Positions 18,991-29,128 of a stretch of 64,000 bases of DNA are shown piece after piece. The notes under the pieces were generated by a model. That model was given only the letters and a program-made list of their open reading frames with translations, was not told where the DNA came from and searched no databases. The stretch spans positions 64,001-128,000 of the forward strand of contig JAOSJX010000008.1 of NCBI GenBank assembly GCA_027493875.1, in the 5' to 3' direction. The DNA comes from Deltaproteobacteria bacterium. Its GTDB lineage: Bacteria > Lernaellota > Lernaellaia > JACKCT01. Made by a program: the position numbers and the translations under genes. The stretch's first letter is position 1; every line of letters begins with the position of its first letter.

Positions 18991-19623
18991 CTAAGGAACC
19001 ATCGCCAAGGAGTCTCGGCCGCTTTCTTTTTTAGCGATGAACTCCAGGACGCCCGGTCCGAGAACAAGGGCGATGACGATCAGGGCTCCGATGACCGCCG
19101 CGGCAACTTCCGCGGCCGTCGGTCCCGGGCTCGGATATTGGTCCTTTTGCGCGGGTTCGACCGCCCACACGCCCCGTTTCGCGGCCTGGGCTTCGGTTTG
19201 CGCGGTCTCGAAAACCGCCTCGATCGCGGGATCGAATGCGTCCTCGGTGCGGTGGTAGGCGTAGCCGTCGCGAATCAGAAGGAAGGCGAGGTAATCCCCG
19301 CCGTCGACGATCACGTGAACCAGGAGACGGCCTTCGCGATCGCGGTGGCCGAACGCGGCGTTGGCGTCATCGAGGTTGAGCCCGACGCGTCGATCAAGCA
19401 CCAACTCCCGCACCCGCGCGTCGGCGTCCTCGCGGTACACGCCCTCGGGCATCTTGGGGTGGCGGATCGGCAACGGGTCGATGCCGATGACCCGAACGCG
19501 TTCGATTTCGCCCGTATCCAGTTTTACGGTGAGAAAAACCGATTGCTCGACATGCGTCACGACGCCGGCGAGCGGCGGAATCGCGTGCGCGACGCCCGCG
19601 TGAACCACCGCCGCAACGAGCAC
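18991..19623 (-). CDS. SNase-like (TNase) domain protein with C-terminal membrane segment
   Basis: After an N-terminal hydrophobic signal (VLVAAVVHAGVAHA), the protein has a thermonuclease-like OB fold: VVTHVEQSVFLTVKLDTGEI, RVRVIGIDPLPIRHPK, then REDADARVRELVLDRRVGLN and LLIRDGYAYHRTED, the order of strands in Staphylococcal-nuclease domains. The usual DTPE is replaced by DPLPI, so catalytic competence is uncertain. Near the C-terminus, AAAVIGALIVIALVLGPGVL is a transmembrane helix. GTG 19623 is preferred; the ORF opens further upstream only inside the nucleoside kinase gene. It converges with the cysteine-synthase gene, 10 bases apart. Confidence 0.6.
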   Translation of the reverse strand: MLVAAVVHAGVAHAIPPLAGVVTHVEQSVFLTVKLDTGEIERVRVIGIDPLPIRHPKMPEGVYREDADARVRELVLDRRVGLNLDDANAAFGHRDREGRLLVHVIVDGGDYLAFLLIRDGYAYHRTEDAFDPAIEAVFETAQTEAQAAKRGVWAVEPAQKDQYPSPGPTAAEVAAAVIGALIVIALVLGPGVLEFIAKKESGRDSLAMVP

Positions 19624-19645
19624 GGCGACGAGCGCGCCGAGCGTT

Positions 19646-21331
19646 CTACGCGTACGTGCCGCCGCCGATGAATTCGCGCAGCACCGAATCACGCGGGACC
19701 TCCTCGGGAAAGACCGGCAGAAACAGGTCCACGAACTCGTAAAGGCGGCTGGCCTCCACGTAGGCCGGGTCGTCGGAGGACACTTCGAGGAGAAAACGTT
19801 TGGCATAGGGATTGAGCACCGCGTGTTCGTACACGTGCGCGGAGTTGAACATCACGTCCGCGGATTCCTGAAACGGAAACACGTAGCGCGCCTCCCCGAA
19901 CGAACCGACGGCCACCCGTTGATCGTCGCCGCGGCGGTGTAGCCGCGAAACAGGCGGTCGCGGACGGTCCGACGGAGCAGGCGCGTGTCGGAGGTGAAAA
20001 TGCGGTTGTGCTGGTCGATGGAAAGTTGCGTGAGCGCCGAGACGAAGATGCCGAAGACGCGTTCGCGCGGAACCCGCTCCCACAGCCGGGGTTGAGCGCG
20101 TGCAGGCCCTCGATGATGAGGACCTCGTTTTCGGCAAGCGCCATGGGAATCGTTCGGTGCCCGTCGCGCCGGCCGGACACGAAATCGAACACCGGGCCGT
20201 CGATTTTTTCGCCGGCGATCAATCGGTAGAGATGCTCGTTGAACAGCGGCAGGTCGAGCGCCTCGACGTGCTCGAAGTCAAAGTTGCCGTCCGGGTGGCG
20301 CGGCGTGTCCTCGCGGTCGCGGTAGTAGTTGTCCATCGCAATCGTCACGGGTTTCAGCCCTTCCACGCGCAGGAATGTGGAGAGCTGGCGCGAGAAGGTC
20401 GTTTTGCCCGACGACGACGGCCCCGCGATGCAGATCAGGCGAATGCGGTCGCGGCGCTCGGCGATTTTTTCGGAGATGTCGAAGATGCGTTTGCGGAAGA
20501 GCGTTTCCGAGGCGGCGATCAGGTCGCCGATCTGCCCCCGCACGCACGCATCGATGAGCTGCGAGACGTTCGACACGCCGAGAATCTCGTGCTCGCGGCG
20601 CGCCTGCATGAACGTATCGAAAAGCTTGGGCTGATCGCTTCGCGGCCGCTCGCGTTTCGACCCGTCGATATTCGGGAAACGCAGCACGAACCCGTGCCGG
20701 TGCGGTTCCATATCGAAATTGAGAATCGGCCCGGTGGACGGCGCGAGCGGCCCGCGCAGAAGATCGTGGAACCCGAGCAGTTCCGCCATCCAGACGTGGC
20801 CGCGCGGAATCTGCCGAACCCAGTTCGCCTTGTCGGCCTGGCCGAGGGCTTCGAGGATCTCGATCGCCTCGTCCACGAACACGCGTTTGAATTCGATGCG
20901 GATGTTGTCGGTGACGATCTCCGTCATGCGCGCGGCGAGCTTCTCGACCACGGCGGGCGTCACGTTCTCGCCGCGCAACTCGAAGAAATAGCCGCCATGG
21001 ATGCTCTGCCCGATCACGATTTCCGCCTCGGGATAGAGCTCCTTGGCCGCGGTGTAGAGAATGAGGCAGGCCGTCCGCCGGTAGATGAACGCGCCTTCCT
21101 TGCTGCCGTAATCGACGGTCCGGGCCTGGCAATCGCACGTGATGCGCCGGCCGAGCCCCGCGAGCTTGTTGTTCAGGATGACGCCGAGCGGCGAAGTTTG
21201 CCGGGGTGCGGCGCCTGATAAAGATAGTTTTCGATCGCGTCGCCGCTCTTGGCCTTGAAATGCGCGCCGTTGAGCGTCACGTCGTAGGTGCGCGTTCCGG
21301 CGAGTACGGTTTTGACTTGATCGTGATTCAT
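19646..21331 (-). CDS. Nucleoside (uridine) kinase with TGS/SAD-like N-terminus (frameshifted)
   Basis: The N-terminal third resembles the TGS and second additional domain of threonyl-tRNA synthetases (LNGAHFKAKSGDAIENYL, SIHGGYFFELRGENVTPAVV), the central part carries the P-loop GPSSSGKTTFSRQL and the substrate motif TIAMDNYYRDREDTPRHPDG of uridine kinases, followed by ENEVLIIEGLHALNPG. Proteins of this fusion type are annotated as nucleoside kinases; the role of the N-terminal part is unclear. Frames break near 21190, 20075 and 19930, and the C-terminus resumes with FGEARYVFPFQESADVMFNS. ATG 21331 overlaps the stop of the MT-A70 gene (ATGA). Confidence 0.8.
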
Positions 21332-21954
21332 GCGCGTTTCTCCGCGCGCGCGTACGTCGGCCACGTGGGCGCGTAATCTTCCACCTGATTCCCCCATTGA
21401 TCCCAGCCGTCACGACGGCCGCGCGCGAATAGCTCCAGATAAGGACCGGGGCTGCACGCTTCGATAATGCCGTAGAGTTCGTCGGGCTTGCGCGAGTGCT
21501 CGCGCTTTTCGGACAGGATGATGTTCACCTGCCGCCGTCCGGGCGCCTGGGTTCGCAGCGAACCGCGCACGCCGAAAAGCACCAACTCGGTCGTGTTGCG
21601 AAAGTAGAAGCCGACGCCGCGGCCGTCGGGGCCGCCGTCTTTGCGGATCTTGTGCCACACGAGATTCGTCTTGTACGTGAACCCCCACGCGCGCATCACG
21701 TCGAGCCCCTCGGCCAGAAAAGCGTTCGGAACCCAAAGATAAAGATGGCTTTCGTCGGCCGCCGCGTCCGCGACCGGGATGGCGCAAATGTCTTTCACTC
21801 CGAGGGTTGGATACCGCGCAAGGCGTTTATGTTCCGGCGCCATTTTCCCGGTGCGGTTGGTGAAACGCCACGGCGGGTCGGCGAGGATGGTCCGGTACGA
21901 ACCGCGCACGGCCGCGCGGAAATCCTCCGCCGCGTTGGTTTTGGCGCGCGTCAT
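21328..21954 (-). CDS. MT-A70-family adenine methyltransferase
   Basis: The catalytic ADPPW motif is at residues about 22-26 ([19 protein letters not shown]), and [31 protein letters not shown] and [19 protein letters not shown] follow in the order of bacterial MT-A70 N6-adenine methyltransferases. A specific role, DNA versus RNA, cannot be read; no restriction enzyme gene is adjacent, so it may be an orphan DNA methylase. The start is 11 bases after the AAA ATPase stop and the stop overlaps the nucleoside kinase start by 4 bases, so these genes form one transcription unit. Confidence 0.85.
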   Translation of the reverse strand: MTRAKTNAAEDFRAAVRGSYRTILADPPWRFTNRTGKMAPEHKRLARYPTLGVKDICAIPVADAAADESHLYLWVPNAFLAEGLDVMRAWGFTYKTNLVWHKIRKDGGPDGRGVGFYFRNTTELVLFGVRGSLRTQAPGRRQVNIILSEKREHSRKPDELYGIIEACSPGPYLELFARGRRDGWDQWGNQVEDYAPTWPTYARAEKRA

Positions 21955-21965
21955 GCCCGGGCCGC

Positions 21966-23473
21966 TCAGCCGTTGGCCCGCACGGCGCGGTTGTCGGCCC
22001 AGCGTTTCGTTTTGGTGATCTGCTCTTTCATCGTGACCGAGAGGGGCACCATGCGGTCGATGTTGCGGTAGATGTCCATGATCTCGAGGCCGCGGTCCTC
22101 GGAAAAACATTCGTAGAGCGCCGACACGAGAATCTGCTCGATCTCGGCACCGGTGTAGCCCTTCGTCGCTTTCGCGAGATTCTCAATGGACGTCGCCGAA
22201 GGGTCCTGCTTTCGCTTTCGAGGTGGATGCGGAAAATTTCCGCGCGCTCGTTCTCCTCGGGGAGATCAACGAAAAAGATCTCGTCGAAGCGCCCCTTGCG
22301 GATGAACTCCGGCGGGAGCCGGTCGATGTCGTTGGCCGTGGCGGCGATGAACACCGGCGCCGTTTTCTCCTGCATCCACGTCAGAAACGACGCGAAGTTC
22401 CGGCTCGTGGCGCCGGACTCGACGGAGTCGGAAAACACGCTGATGCCCATTTCGATTTCGTCCACCCAGAGAATCGACGGCGCCACGGCCTCGGCCGTCA
22501 GAATCGCGCGGCGCAGCGACTGCTCCGGCGTCCCCGCGATGCCGGCGAAAACGCGTCCCATGTCGAGACGCAGCAGCGGTAAGCGCCATTGCCGCGCCAG
22601 CGACGTGATCGCGAGACTCTTACCGCAACCGGAAATGCCGGTGAGCAAAATGCCCTTGGGGACGGGCAGGCCGAACTCGCGCGCCGCGTCCGAAAAGCCC
22701 TTTTCCCGGATCTCGATCCAATGCTTGAAATTCTTGAGGCCGCCGACGGCGCGAAGATCGTCCTGCGGTTGGATGAATTCCAGGATTTCCGTCTTGCGCA
22801 GAATCTGGCGCTTTTCCTCCGTAATAAAATCGGAAAGCGACAGGTCGATGCGCGGCGCGACGCGCAGCATTTTGCGGAGCGTGCGTTGAATCTCTTCGCG
22901 CGTGAGGCCGAGAAACATGCGTTCGAAGACGAGGCGCTCGCGGTCGGCCACCTCGACGCGCTGCCCGGTGCGGTGATGGTGGGCCCAAATTTCGTGCTCG
23001 ACGATCTGGTGCACCTCGTCGCCCACGGGAAGCGCGTAGTCGATCACCACGAAATCCTTGACCAGTTCGGGCGGCACCTCGATGACGGGCGCGAGGATGA
23101 CGACCGCGCGGCTCGCGTCGCGCAGCGCGTTGTGCGTGTCGCGCAGACGGCGCACGATGTCGCGGCTTTCGTGAATGTAGGGGTGAAAGTCCTTGAGCAC
23201 GTAGAGCGCGGGGGTCTCGTCGGCGATGATGCGGTCGAGCGCGCCCATGGGGTCGCCCTTGGCCTGATCGGGACCCTTCGACCGGTCGGAAAACCCTTCC
23301 GTGGACGACCAGGTGACGAACGAGCGCGCCGGCTCAAAAGCCAGCGAACACAAAAGGCCGAGGTGCTCGCACACGCGCTCTTCTTCCCACGACACCACAT
23401 AGATGAGGGGAAAATTCGCTTCGATGTGCGTCTGGACCGCTTCCGCGGAAGGCGGCAGCGCGGCGTCGTTCAT
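21966..23473 (-). CDS. Ycf46-like AAA ATPase (C-terminal frameshift)
   Basis: The protein has a roughly 230-residue N-terminal half ([31 protein letters not shown]) followed by an AAA module: Walker A in [18 protein letters not shown], Walker B in [11 protein letters not shown], sensor [16 protein letters not shown] and the arginine finger in [14 protein letters not shown]. The layout matches Ycf46-type ATPases of bacteria and plastids, whose function is poorly defined. Near 22210 the frame breaks after HLESES; the next frame gives [20 protein letters not shown], the usual AAA lid, and ends at 21966. That leaves 11 bases before the methyltransferase gene. Confidence 0.85.
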
Positions 23474-23547
23474 GGATGCTCCCGCGTGCTCAAAAACGAG
23501 GGTTTACGTTACAGGGGGAATCGGGAGGCGGTCAATGAGACCGCCGC

Positions 23548-24282
23548 TCACAGGTGTTTCTTCAACCATTCATAAATCAATTCCTCGAGCCCGTGGCCGC
23601 GACCCAACAGATTTGTCCCGTGTTCTTCGCCTTTGTAAATTTTCGTTTCGGCCGCGTTGCCCGCGAGTTCGGCGAGTTTTTTGACGGACTTGGCGGCGTA
23701 GGCGTCGCGGTCGGAGGCGACATAGAACGCCGGTTTGCCGTAGGACTTGGCCGGCACGACCGTGTTGACGCCCCGGTATTCCTCGCCGGGCGAGAGCAGG
23801 ACGACCGTTTTCACGTCCGCATTCAGGCCGGCGGCGTACGCGAGGGCGACGTTGGCGCCGATGCTCGCGCCGATAAAGGCGATGCGCGAACCGTCCACGC
23901 CGTCTCTGGCGCGGGAGCCATTCGGCGGCGGCCTGCGCGTCGCGCGTCATCGCGCGGTAAGCGCTCTTATCGAATTTGTGAAAATCGAGCGTCTTGCCGG
24001 CTTTCGTTTTTGTTGACGCGCCGTGCCCGCGCAAATCGATCGTGAGCACATGGTAGCCCTTCGATTGGAGCGCGCCGGCGAGTCGTTCCAGTCGCCCTGG
24101 TGCCGCGAAAGCATGTGCAGCAAAACGACGGCCGGCATCTTCTCGCCGCCCGCGAAGTAGCGCGCGGCGAGGATCACGCCGTCCGAGCTCTCAAGGGTGA
24201 CGTCGGTGGCGTCCGCGGCGGCCAGAGCCGGCGCCGCGGCGGCCATGACCATGAAGAGAAGCGGCGGAATAAGTCTTTTCAT
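23548..24282 (-). CDS. Secreted alpha/beta hydrolase (frameshifted)
   Basis: A signal peptide (MKRLIPPLLFMVMAAAAPAL, cleavage near ALA/AD) is followed by an alpha/beta-hydrolase fold: PAVVLLHMLSRHQGDWNDL (oxyanion region), HVLTIDLRGHGAS, the nucleophile elbow FIGASIGANVAL (GxSxG), DRDAYAAKSV with the acid, and GEEHGTNLL with the catalytic His. The frame changes near 24090 and 23905, and the motifs join in order over the breaks. It resembles dienelactone-hydrolase/prolyl-oligopeptidase type esterases. The substrate is unknown. It is divergent from the glycosyltransferase gene at 24398. Confidence 0.75.
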
Positions 24283-24397
24283 CGGTATCCCCCGATCGAT
24301 ATTCTACGCCGCGCGCCGTTTCGATCAAATCCGGCCGCCGGCCTACTCATCGCGCACGGGTTCGCGCTAAGATGGCGCGTCTTTCCCGGAGTTACGA

Positions 24398-25949
24398 GTG
24401 GGTCTGGACCGGCGGGAAAAAATCTTCGTCGCGATCGTCACCGCGGCCGGTTTCGGCCTCCGCCTGTATTTCCTCGCGGCCTACGAAAACATCTTTTCCT
24501 GGGAGGCGGAGGACTACTCGAAAATCAATCTGGTCCTGACGTGGATGCAGAACGGCATGCCGTATCCGGACCCGAACTTCGGCCCACTGCACACCTGGCT
24601 CATCTATCTACTCACGCGGCCGTTCGAGGACATGGTGCTGCCGGTCCGTATCTTTTCGCTGGTCACCGGCGCGGCGACGCTGCCGGTTTTCTATCTCGTG
24701 GCGCGGCGCCTCGGCGCCGGCGCGGCGGCCACGGCCACGATGCTGTTTGCGTTCTTTCCGGTGCACGTCCGCGCCGGCGCGACGTCGCTGGCCGAAGCGC
24801 CCTACACGCTCGCGTTTTTCGGCGGTTTGGCGTTGTTCTTCGCGCACGACGCAAAACGTCAGGCCTCGTTCGCCTACCTCGCCGGTTCCGCGGCGTGCCT
24901 GACCGCCGCGGCGATGCTGCGTTTCGAGGCGTGGCTGTTTTACCCGTTGCTGTGCCTGCTCGCGCTGCGGCGCGGCGTTGTCCGCGCGGTGGGCTACGGC
25001 GCGTTGCTCGCGGTCTTTCCCGCGTGGCACATGTTCTACTGCTGGAAAACGACGGGCAATCCGCTCGCCTTCGGGCAGACCTCCGCGTCGAGCTTTCTGC
25101 TCTACCTTCCGCAAATGCCGCTGTCCTACCGCGCGTCGGCATGGCTGGTCGCCTTCTGGCACGCGTTGTCGCCGCCGCTGTTCGTGTTGTGCTGGCTCGG
25201 GCTGGTGTGGGCCGCGTTTGCTCGCAAGGGCGGCATGCTCGTTGCGCTCTTCCTGTTTCCCTACGCTTTCCTCTCCTACCGCACGCTCCGCGGAATGATC
25301 GACCCGGCGCTGCTGCGTTGCAGCGTCGTGCTCGCGGGCTTGTTGATTCCCCTGGCGGGCGGCGCGCTGTGGAACGCGATGCGCGTTCTACTGCGGCGCG
25401 AGCGGGCGGCGCAAATCGGAACGGGCGTCGTCACGGCGGCGATGGCGGTTTTCATGACGACGTGGGCGGTCGCGCAGGCCGAGGAAAACCGGCTGCCGAA
25501 AGACGTGAAGGAACTCGCGCGGTTTCTGCGCGAGGAAACGCGCCCGGACGACCGCATCATCTTGGATAAGCGCTTTCACCCTTATCTCGTGGTCGAAAGC
25601 CGTCACGATCCCGACGCCTTCGCGAGCTTGCTCTACGAGGGCGGGGCCGATCACCGACAAGGCGAAATACGAGCGCCTCGCGCGCAAGTTTTTCCCGCTG
25701 GCCTACCTGCAGGGGCAGGAGGTCACGTGGGGCCGCGACATCAAACTCTATAACCGCGAGGTGTTCGACCGGATGCTCGCGTCGTTCCGCCCGACGGTGC
25801 TTGTTCTCGACTATGAATCGGGCGGCAACATCCAGGCCTTTCCCATCGGGCCGAAAGAAGAACGCGCGGAAATGCACGGCCGCGTGCTGACGCGCGTGCT
25901 GCGCACCGGCGACTTCGCCGTTTTCCGCATCGAGGACGCCGCGCCGTGA
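24398..25949 (+). CDS. GT-C-like (GT39/PMT-type) membrane glycosyltransferase (frameshifted)
   Basis: The protein has about nine to ten transmembrane helices. The first luminal loop carries an acidic pair typical of GT-C enzymes (FSWEAEDYSKIN), and NFGPLHTWLIYLLTRPFEDM, RIFSLVTGAATLPVFYLVAR and ATMLFAFFPVHVRAGATS match the ArnT/PMT pattern. Such enzymes transfer sugars from polyprenyl phosphates at the periplasmic face. A break near 25640 shifts the frame, and the tail DKAKYERLARKFFPLAYL runs to 25949. The stop overlaps the GTG of the SGNH hydrolase gene, so the two are coupled. Acceptor unknown. Confidence 0.7.
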
Positions 25950-26854
25950 AACGCGCGTTGTTCGCGGCCCTCGCGGCCGCCGTAGTTTTTTTCGTCGCGG
26001 AAATCGCGCTCCGCATCGCCGGCTTCACAGCCCCGGCGCCGGTGTGGGATTACCGGCTGCGCATCTCCGGCGAATTGTACGGCGAGCCGGACCCGGACCT
26101 CTTCTGGCGGCTGCCGAACCGCAAACCCGATTTTCGCGGTCCCGGCTTGCACGTCGTCTGCCTCGCCGACTCGGTCACGGTGATGGATCACGGCGAGGGC
26201 TACCCGGAGGACTTGCCGGCCGCGTTCGCCGCGGCTGGATTCGCCGAACCGGTTTCCGTCTTCAATGCGGGCGTGCCGGAATACACGGCCTACCAGGGCC
26301 GCGTGTATCTGGAAAAGGAATTGCTCGGCCACGACCCGAACCTCGTGACCGTTCAATTCGGCGTCAACGACCACTGGCCCGCGCCGGGCGGCGTGTCCGA
26401 TCCGGACGTCCGCATGCCGCCCATGGGACGGATCGCGCTGCATCGGTTCCTGATGCGCGCGCGGGTGTATCAGGCGCTGCGTACGATGGCCGCCCCGAGG
26501 CCGGTTCCCGAGGAGCGAAAGCCGCCGCGCGTTCAGCCCGAAGCCTACGTCGCCAACCTGCGGCGTATCGTCGAGCTCTCCCGCGCGCAGAACGCGCGCG
26601 TCATCTTCGTCGTGTCGCCCTATCTGGACCGCGGCTGGCCGTGGATGGCGCAGCACCGCGAATACCAGCAACTGACCCGCGAAACCGGCGCGCGGCTCAG
26701 CGTGCCGGTGGTGGACGTAGCCGATCGATTTCTTCACGCGCCGGAGCTTTTCCTGGACCCCGAGCGCGATCCCATCCACTTCAACCGCGAGGGCGGACGC
26801 ATCATCGCTCGCGCGATCGCCGAGACCGCGATCGGCATGGATGGCGGGACTTGA
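25946..26854 (+). CDS. Membrane-anchored SGNH/GDSL hydrolase
   Basis: An N-terminal hydrophobic anchor (ALFAALAAAVVFFVAEIAL) precedes an SGNH fold. Block I reads CLADSVTVMD (GDS altered to ADS), block II NAGVPEYTAYQG, block III FGVNDHW and block V DPIHFNREGG with the catalytic His. These are esterases or O-acetyl transfer/removal enzymes acting on carbohydrates in the periplasm. The start GTG overlaps the stop of the glycosyltransferase gene, suggesting joint action on one glycan. An Asp-rich lipoprotein gene follows 80 bases later. Confidence 0.8.
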   Translation: MKRALFAALAAAVVFFVAEIALRIAGFTAPAPVWDYRLRISGELYGEPDPDLFWRLPNRKPDFRGPGLHVVCLADSVTVMDHGEGYPEDLPAAFAAAGFAEPVSVFNAGVPEYTAYQGRVYLEKELLGHDPNLVTVQFGVNDHWPAPGGVSDPDVRMPPMGRIALHRFLMRARVYQALRTMAAPRPVPEERKPPRVQPEAYVANLRRIVELSRAQNARVIFVVSPYLDRGWPWMAQHREYQQLTRETGARLSVPVVDVADRFLHAPELFLDPERDPIHFNREGGRIIARAIAETAIGMDGGT

Positions 26855-26933
26855 ATTGGGCCCTTGGCGATCGGCGCCAAGATTTCTATGATGGCGGCCG
26901 GTTGAACGGATTGTGGACGAAAAGGGAAGAACG

Positions 26934-27404
26934 ATGCCGTACCGCCTGATTTTATTGGTTTTGGCTCTCTTCACCGCCTCGGCGCTCGTGGCATCCGGCT
27001 GCGATTGCACCTATGGCGGCGGAGATGACGACGACGATGACGACGACGATGTCCCGGCCGACGACGACACCGCGTCGGGCGACGACGATACCGCCGCGGC
27101 CGACGACGATGATGACGGAGGGGTCGATCCCTTCGCCGAGTGCGAATTTCTCGAGGACCCGACGACGAACGAGGCGTGCCGCAACTGCGTCATCCAGTGC
27201 AATCTCGCCGTCCAGAGCGGCGTCGATCTCTCCGCCGGACCCTGCCTCAGCGAGATGGTGCTTGAAGATTGGGTGTGCGACGTCGTCCATTCGCCGCGCC
27301 AGCCCGTGGACGAGTTGCTCGACAACCAGTGCGCACAATATCCCGACGTGGCGCATCACAAAGTTGAGGTGACGCCCGAATGCCGCGTGGTCACGGCGCA
27401 GTAA
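26934..27404 (+). CDS. Asp-rich lipoprotein with Cys-containing domain
   Basis: The ATG at 26934 opens MPYRLILLVLALFTASALV with lipobox ASGC, and the Cys is followed by DCTYGGG and then some 45 residues made up mostly of Asp with Ala/Thr/Ser, before a globular part. That part, about 85 residues, has eight Cys (CEFLED, EACRNCVIQC, GPCLSEM, DWVCDVV, QCAQYPD, PECRVV), probably disulfide-bonded. An outer-membrane anchored surface protein is inferred. No known family. It lies 16 bases upstream of a membrane glycosyltransferase gene. Confidence 0.7.
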   Translation: MPYRLILLVLALFTASALVASGCDCTYGGGDDDDDDDDDVPADDDTASGDDDTAAADDDDDGGVDPFAECEFLEDPTTNEACRNCVIQCNLAVQSGVDLSAGPCLSEMVLEDWVCDVVHSPRQPVDELLDNQCAQYPDVAHHKVEVTPECRVVTAQ

Positions 27405-27420
27405 CCCCCGCGGCGGCGAT

Positions 27421-29055
27421 ATGAACACGCGCCGCCGCGCCGGCGCCGCGGCGCTGGTTGTCGCTGTTTGGATCGCGTTCTATCTCTCCGGGTCGGCGCT
27501 CGACCGGCGCAACCTTTCCGGTTCCAACGAAGGCGACTACCTTCTCGGGGCCACGCAGCTCTATCTGCGCGGTCAGGCCGAGGGCCTGTCCCTTCTGCGC
27601 TACTTGAACCCCGGCTACATCATGGCGCCGATGCAGCTTGTGCTCGCGCAGCCGCTTTTTCTCCTGCCCGAGCGCACCATCGAGCATTTTCGGGCGCTGA
27701 ACCTGCTTTACTTTCTCGCCTTGTTGGCCGCGGTGTACGCGCTCGGCGCCGCGCTGTTTTCGCGTTCCGCCGGGCTCGTCGCCGCGCTGCTGGTGACGGG
27801 CTTCGGTTCGAGCCGGGAGGTGGTCTGGCATTACAACCAGCTTGTTCTGACCGCGCTTTTCGTCACGTTGACGCTGCATACGATGTTTTCCTCGCGCTTC
27901 TTCTCCCGCATGGGCCGAACCGTCCTCGCGGGGGCGTGCTTCTCCGCCGCGCTCCTGTCGCATCGCGGCAGCCCGCTGCTCATGCTCGGCCCGCCGGTCG
28001 CGCTCTATACGTTATTCGCGGCGCGCGAACGCGGATGGCGTGCGGCGCTCAAGGGCGTGGGGCTGATGCTGCTCGTCGCTCTTCCGCCGGCGAGCGGGCA
28101 TTTGTTCCGCTACTATTTCGGCTCCGGCCACGTCATCGCGTTCTACGGTGGAGACGACGTGCGCGTCGGGTACGGTTTCTCCGAACTCACCCGCGGCCTG
28201 ACCGGGCGCCTGGACCTTTTTACTTCGTCAAATCGCTGGGACGCGACGGCCACCTCGGATTCATCACGTCCATTCTCTGGCCGGCCGGCGTGGGCGTGGC
28301 CGCGTGGCTCGGCCGCAAGGACCATCGTGTTTGGGCCGTCCTGCTCACCGCCACGGCGCCGCTTTTTTTGGTTTGCGCTTTTCGACACGAAAAACAACGA
28401 CTATATCTATCCGGTCCTTCCGCTGTTCGCGCTGGCGATCGCCGGGGCCGCCTTCCTGCTTCCGAAGCCGTGGCTGCGTGTTCCGGCGCTGGCGTTGCTC
28501 GCCGTGCTGACGGTCTATATCGACCTGCTGCTGCCGCCGCTGTCCGCCCGATCGCCGAAGGAACCTGGCGGGTATTACCCGGCGGCCGTCCGTCTCTGGT
28601 ACCGCGATCTGGTGTACGCGTTCGAGTACCAAGCCGCCGGGCTCGGCGACGCCTGCACGGAATTTCTCGGCGAATTGTCGCGGTACGGCGAAAACGGCGC
28701 GGCGATTCTCTATCTGGTGAACGGGCGGGTCGATCCTTCCGCGAGCTTTCAGCGGGATCTCATGGTCTGCGTTCAAATCACGCGGCCCGATCTCCCGGCG
28801 GCGGAAGTCTGGTTTCAAGAAGAGATGGACGATCAAGTCATCGGCGAAGTGTGGATACTCACGCCGCGCGACGCGGGATACGACGCGACGACGCGTCTGG
28901 CGATAACGCAGGTGTACACGGAAGCGGGCCAGCTGGCGTACAACTATCAGGAAAAGGAGCGGGGGATGCACCCGCCGAAACGGCCGCCGGGCGCCCCCTA
29001 CATTCTGCCGACCCGAGAACAGGGGTACGAGGTGCCGATCTACAGCCGGCCATAG
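27421..29055 (+). CDS. Polytopic membrane protein, GT-C-like glycosyltransferase
   Basis: The ORF spans 544 codons with about ten hydrophobic segments. The first loop after helix 1 has LSGSNEGDYLLGATQLYL, the acidic position typical of GT-C glycosyltransferases, and TGFGSSREVVWHYNQLVL follows. The ORF is open throughout, but codons from about 28225 to 28375 read as low-complexity SSRPFSGRPAWAWPRGSA; the neighbouring frame there gives a hydrophobic segment (LGFITSILWPAGVGVAAWLG) and then FLVCAFRHEKQ. Two compensating indels are therefore likely. The C-terminal 150 residues are soluble. It ends before the terminator at 29076-29105. Confidence 0.65.
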   Translation: MNTRRRAGAAALVVAVWIAFYLSGSALDRRNLSGSNEGDYLLGATQLYLRGQAEGLSLLRYLNPGYIMAPMQLVLAQPLFLLPERTIEHFRALNLLYFLALLAAVYALGAALFSRSAGLVAALLVTGFGSSREVVWHYNQLVLTALFVTLTLHTMFSSRFFSRMGRTVLAGACFSAALLSHRGSPLLMLGPPVALYTLFAARERGWRAALKGVGLMLLVALPPASGHLFRYYFGSGHVIAFYGGDDVRVGYGFSELTRGLTGRLDLFTSSNRWDATATSDSSRPFSGRPAWAWPRGSAARTIVFGPSCSPPRRRFFWFALFDTKNNDYIYPVLPLFALAIAGAAFLLPKPWLRVPALALLAVLTVYIDLLLPPLSARSPKEPGGYYPAAVRLWYRDLVYAFEYQAAGLGDACTEFLGELSRYGENGAAILYLVNGRVDPSASFQRDLMVCVQITRPDLPAAEVWFQEEMDDQVIGEVWILTPRDAGYDATTRLAITQVYTEAGQLAYNYQEKERGMHPPKRPPGAPYILPTREQGYEVPIYSRP

Positions 29056-29075
29056 CCGGGAGTCGTCCAAAAGAA

Positions 29076-29105
29076 AAACCCCAGCCCGCAAGCGGGCTGG
29101 GGTTT
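29076..29105. terminator. Bidirectional intrinsic terminator between convergent genes
   Basis: A perfect 14-bp stem (AAACCCCAGCCCGC and its complement) around a 2-base centre lies between two convergent genes. A-rich sequence precedes it on the plus strand, which is a T-tract on the minus strand, and TTT follows on the plus strand. It should stop transcription from both sides. Confidence 0.8.
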
Positions 29106-29128
29106 CGGTTTCTCCGTGTCAGGCGGAC

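Noticed and set aside
20100..21218. Plus-strand open frame of 372 codons opposite the nucleoside kinase
   Set aside because: Antisense shadow of a gene with a clear P-loop and TGS/SAD-like sequence.
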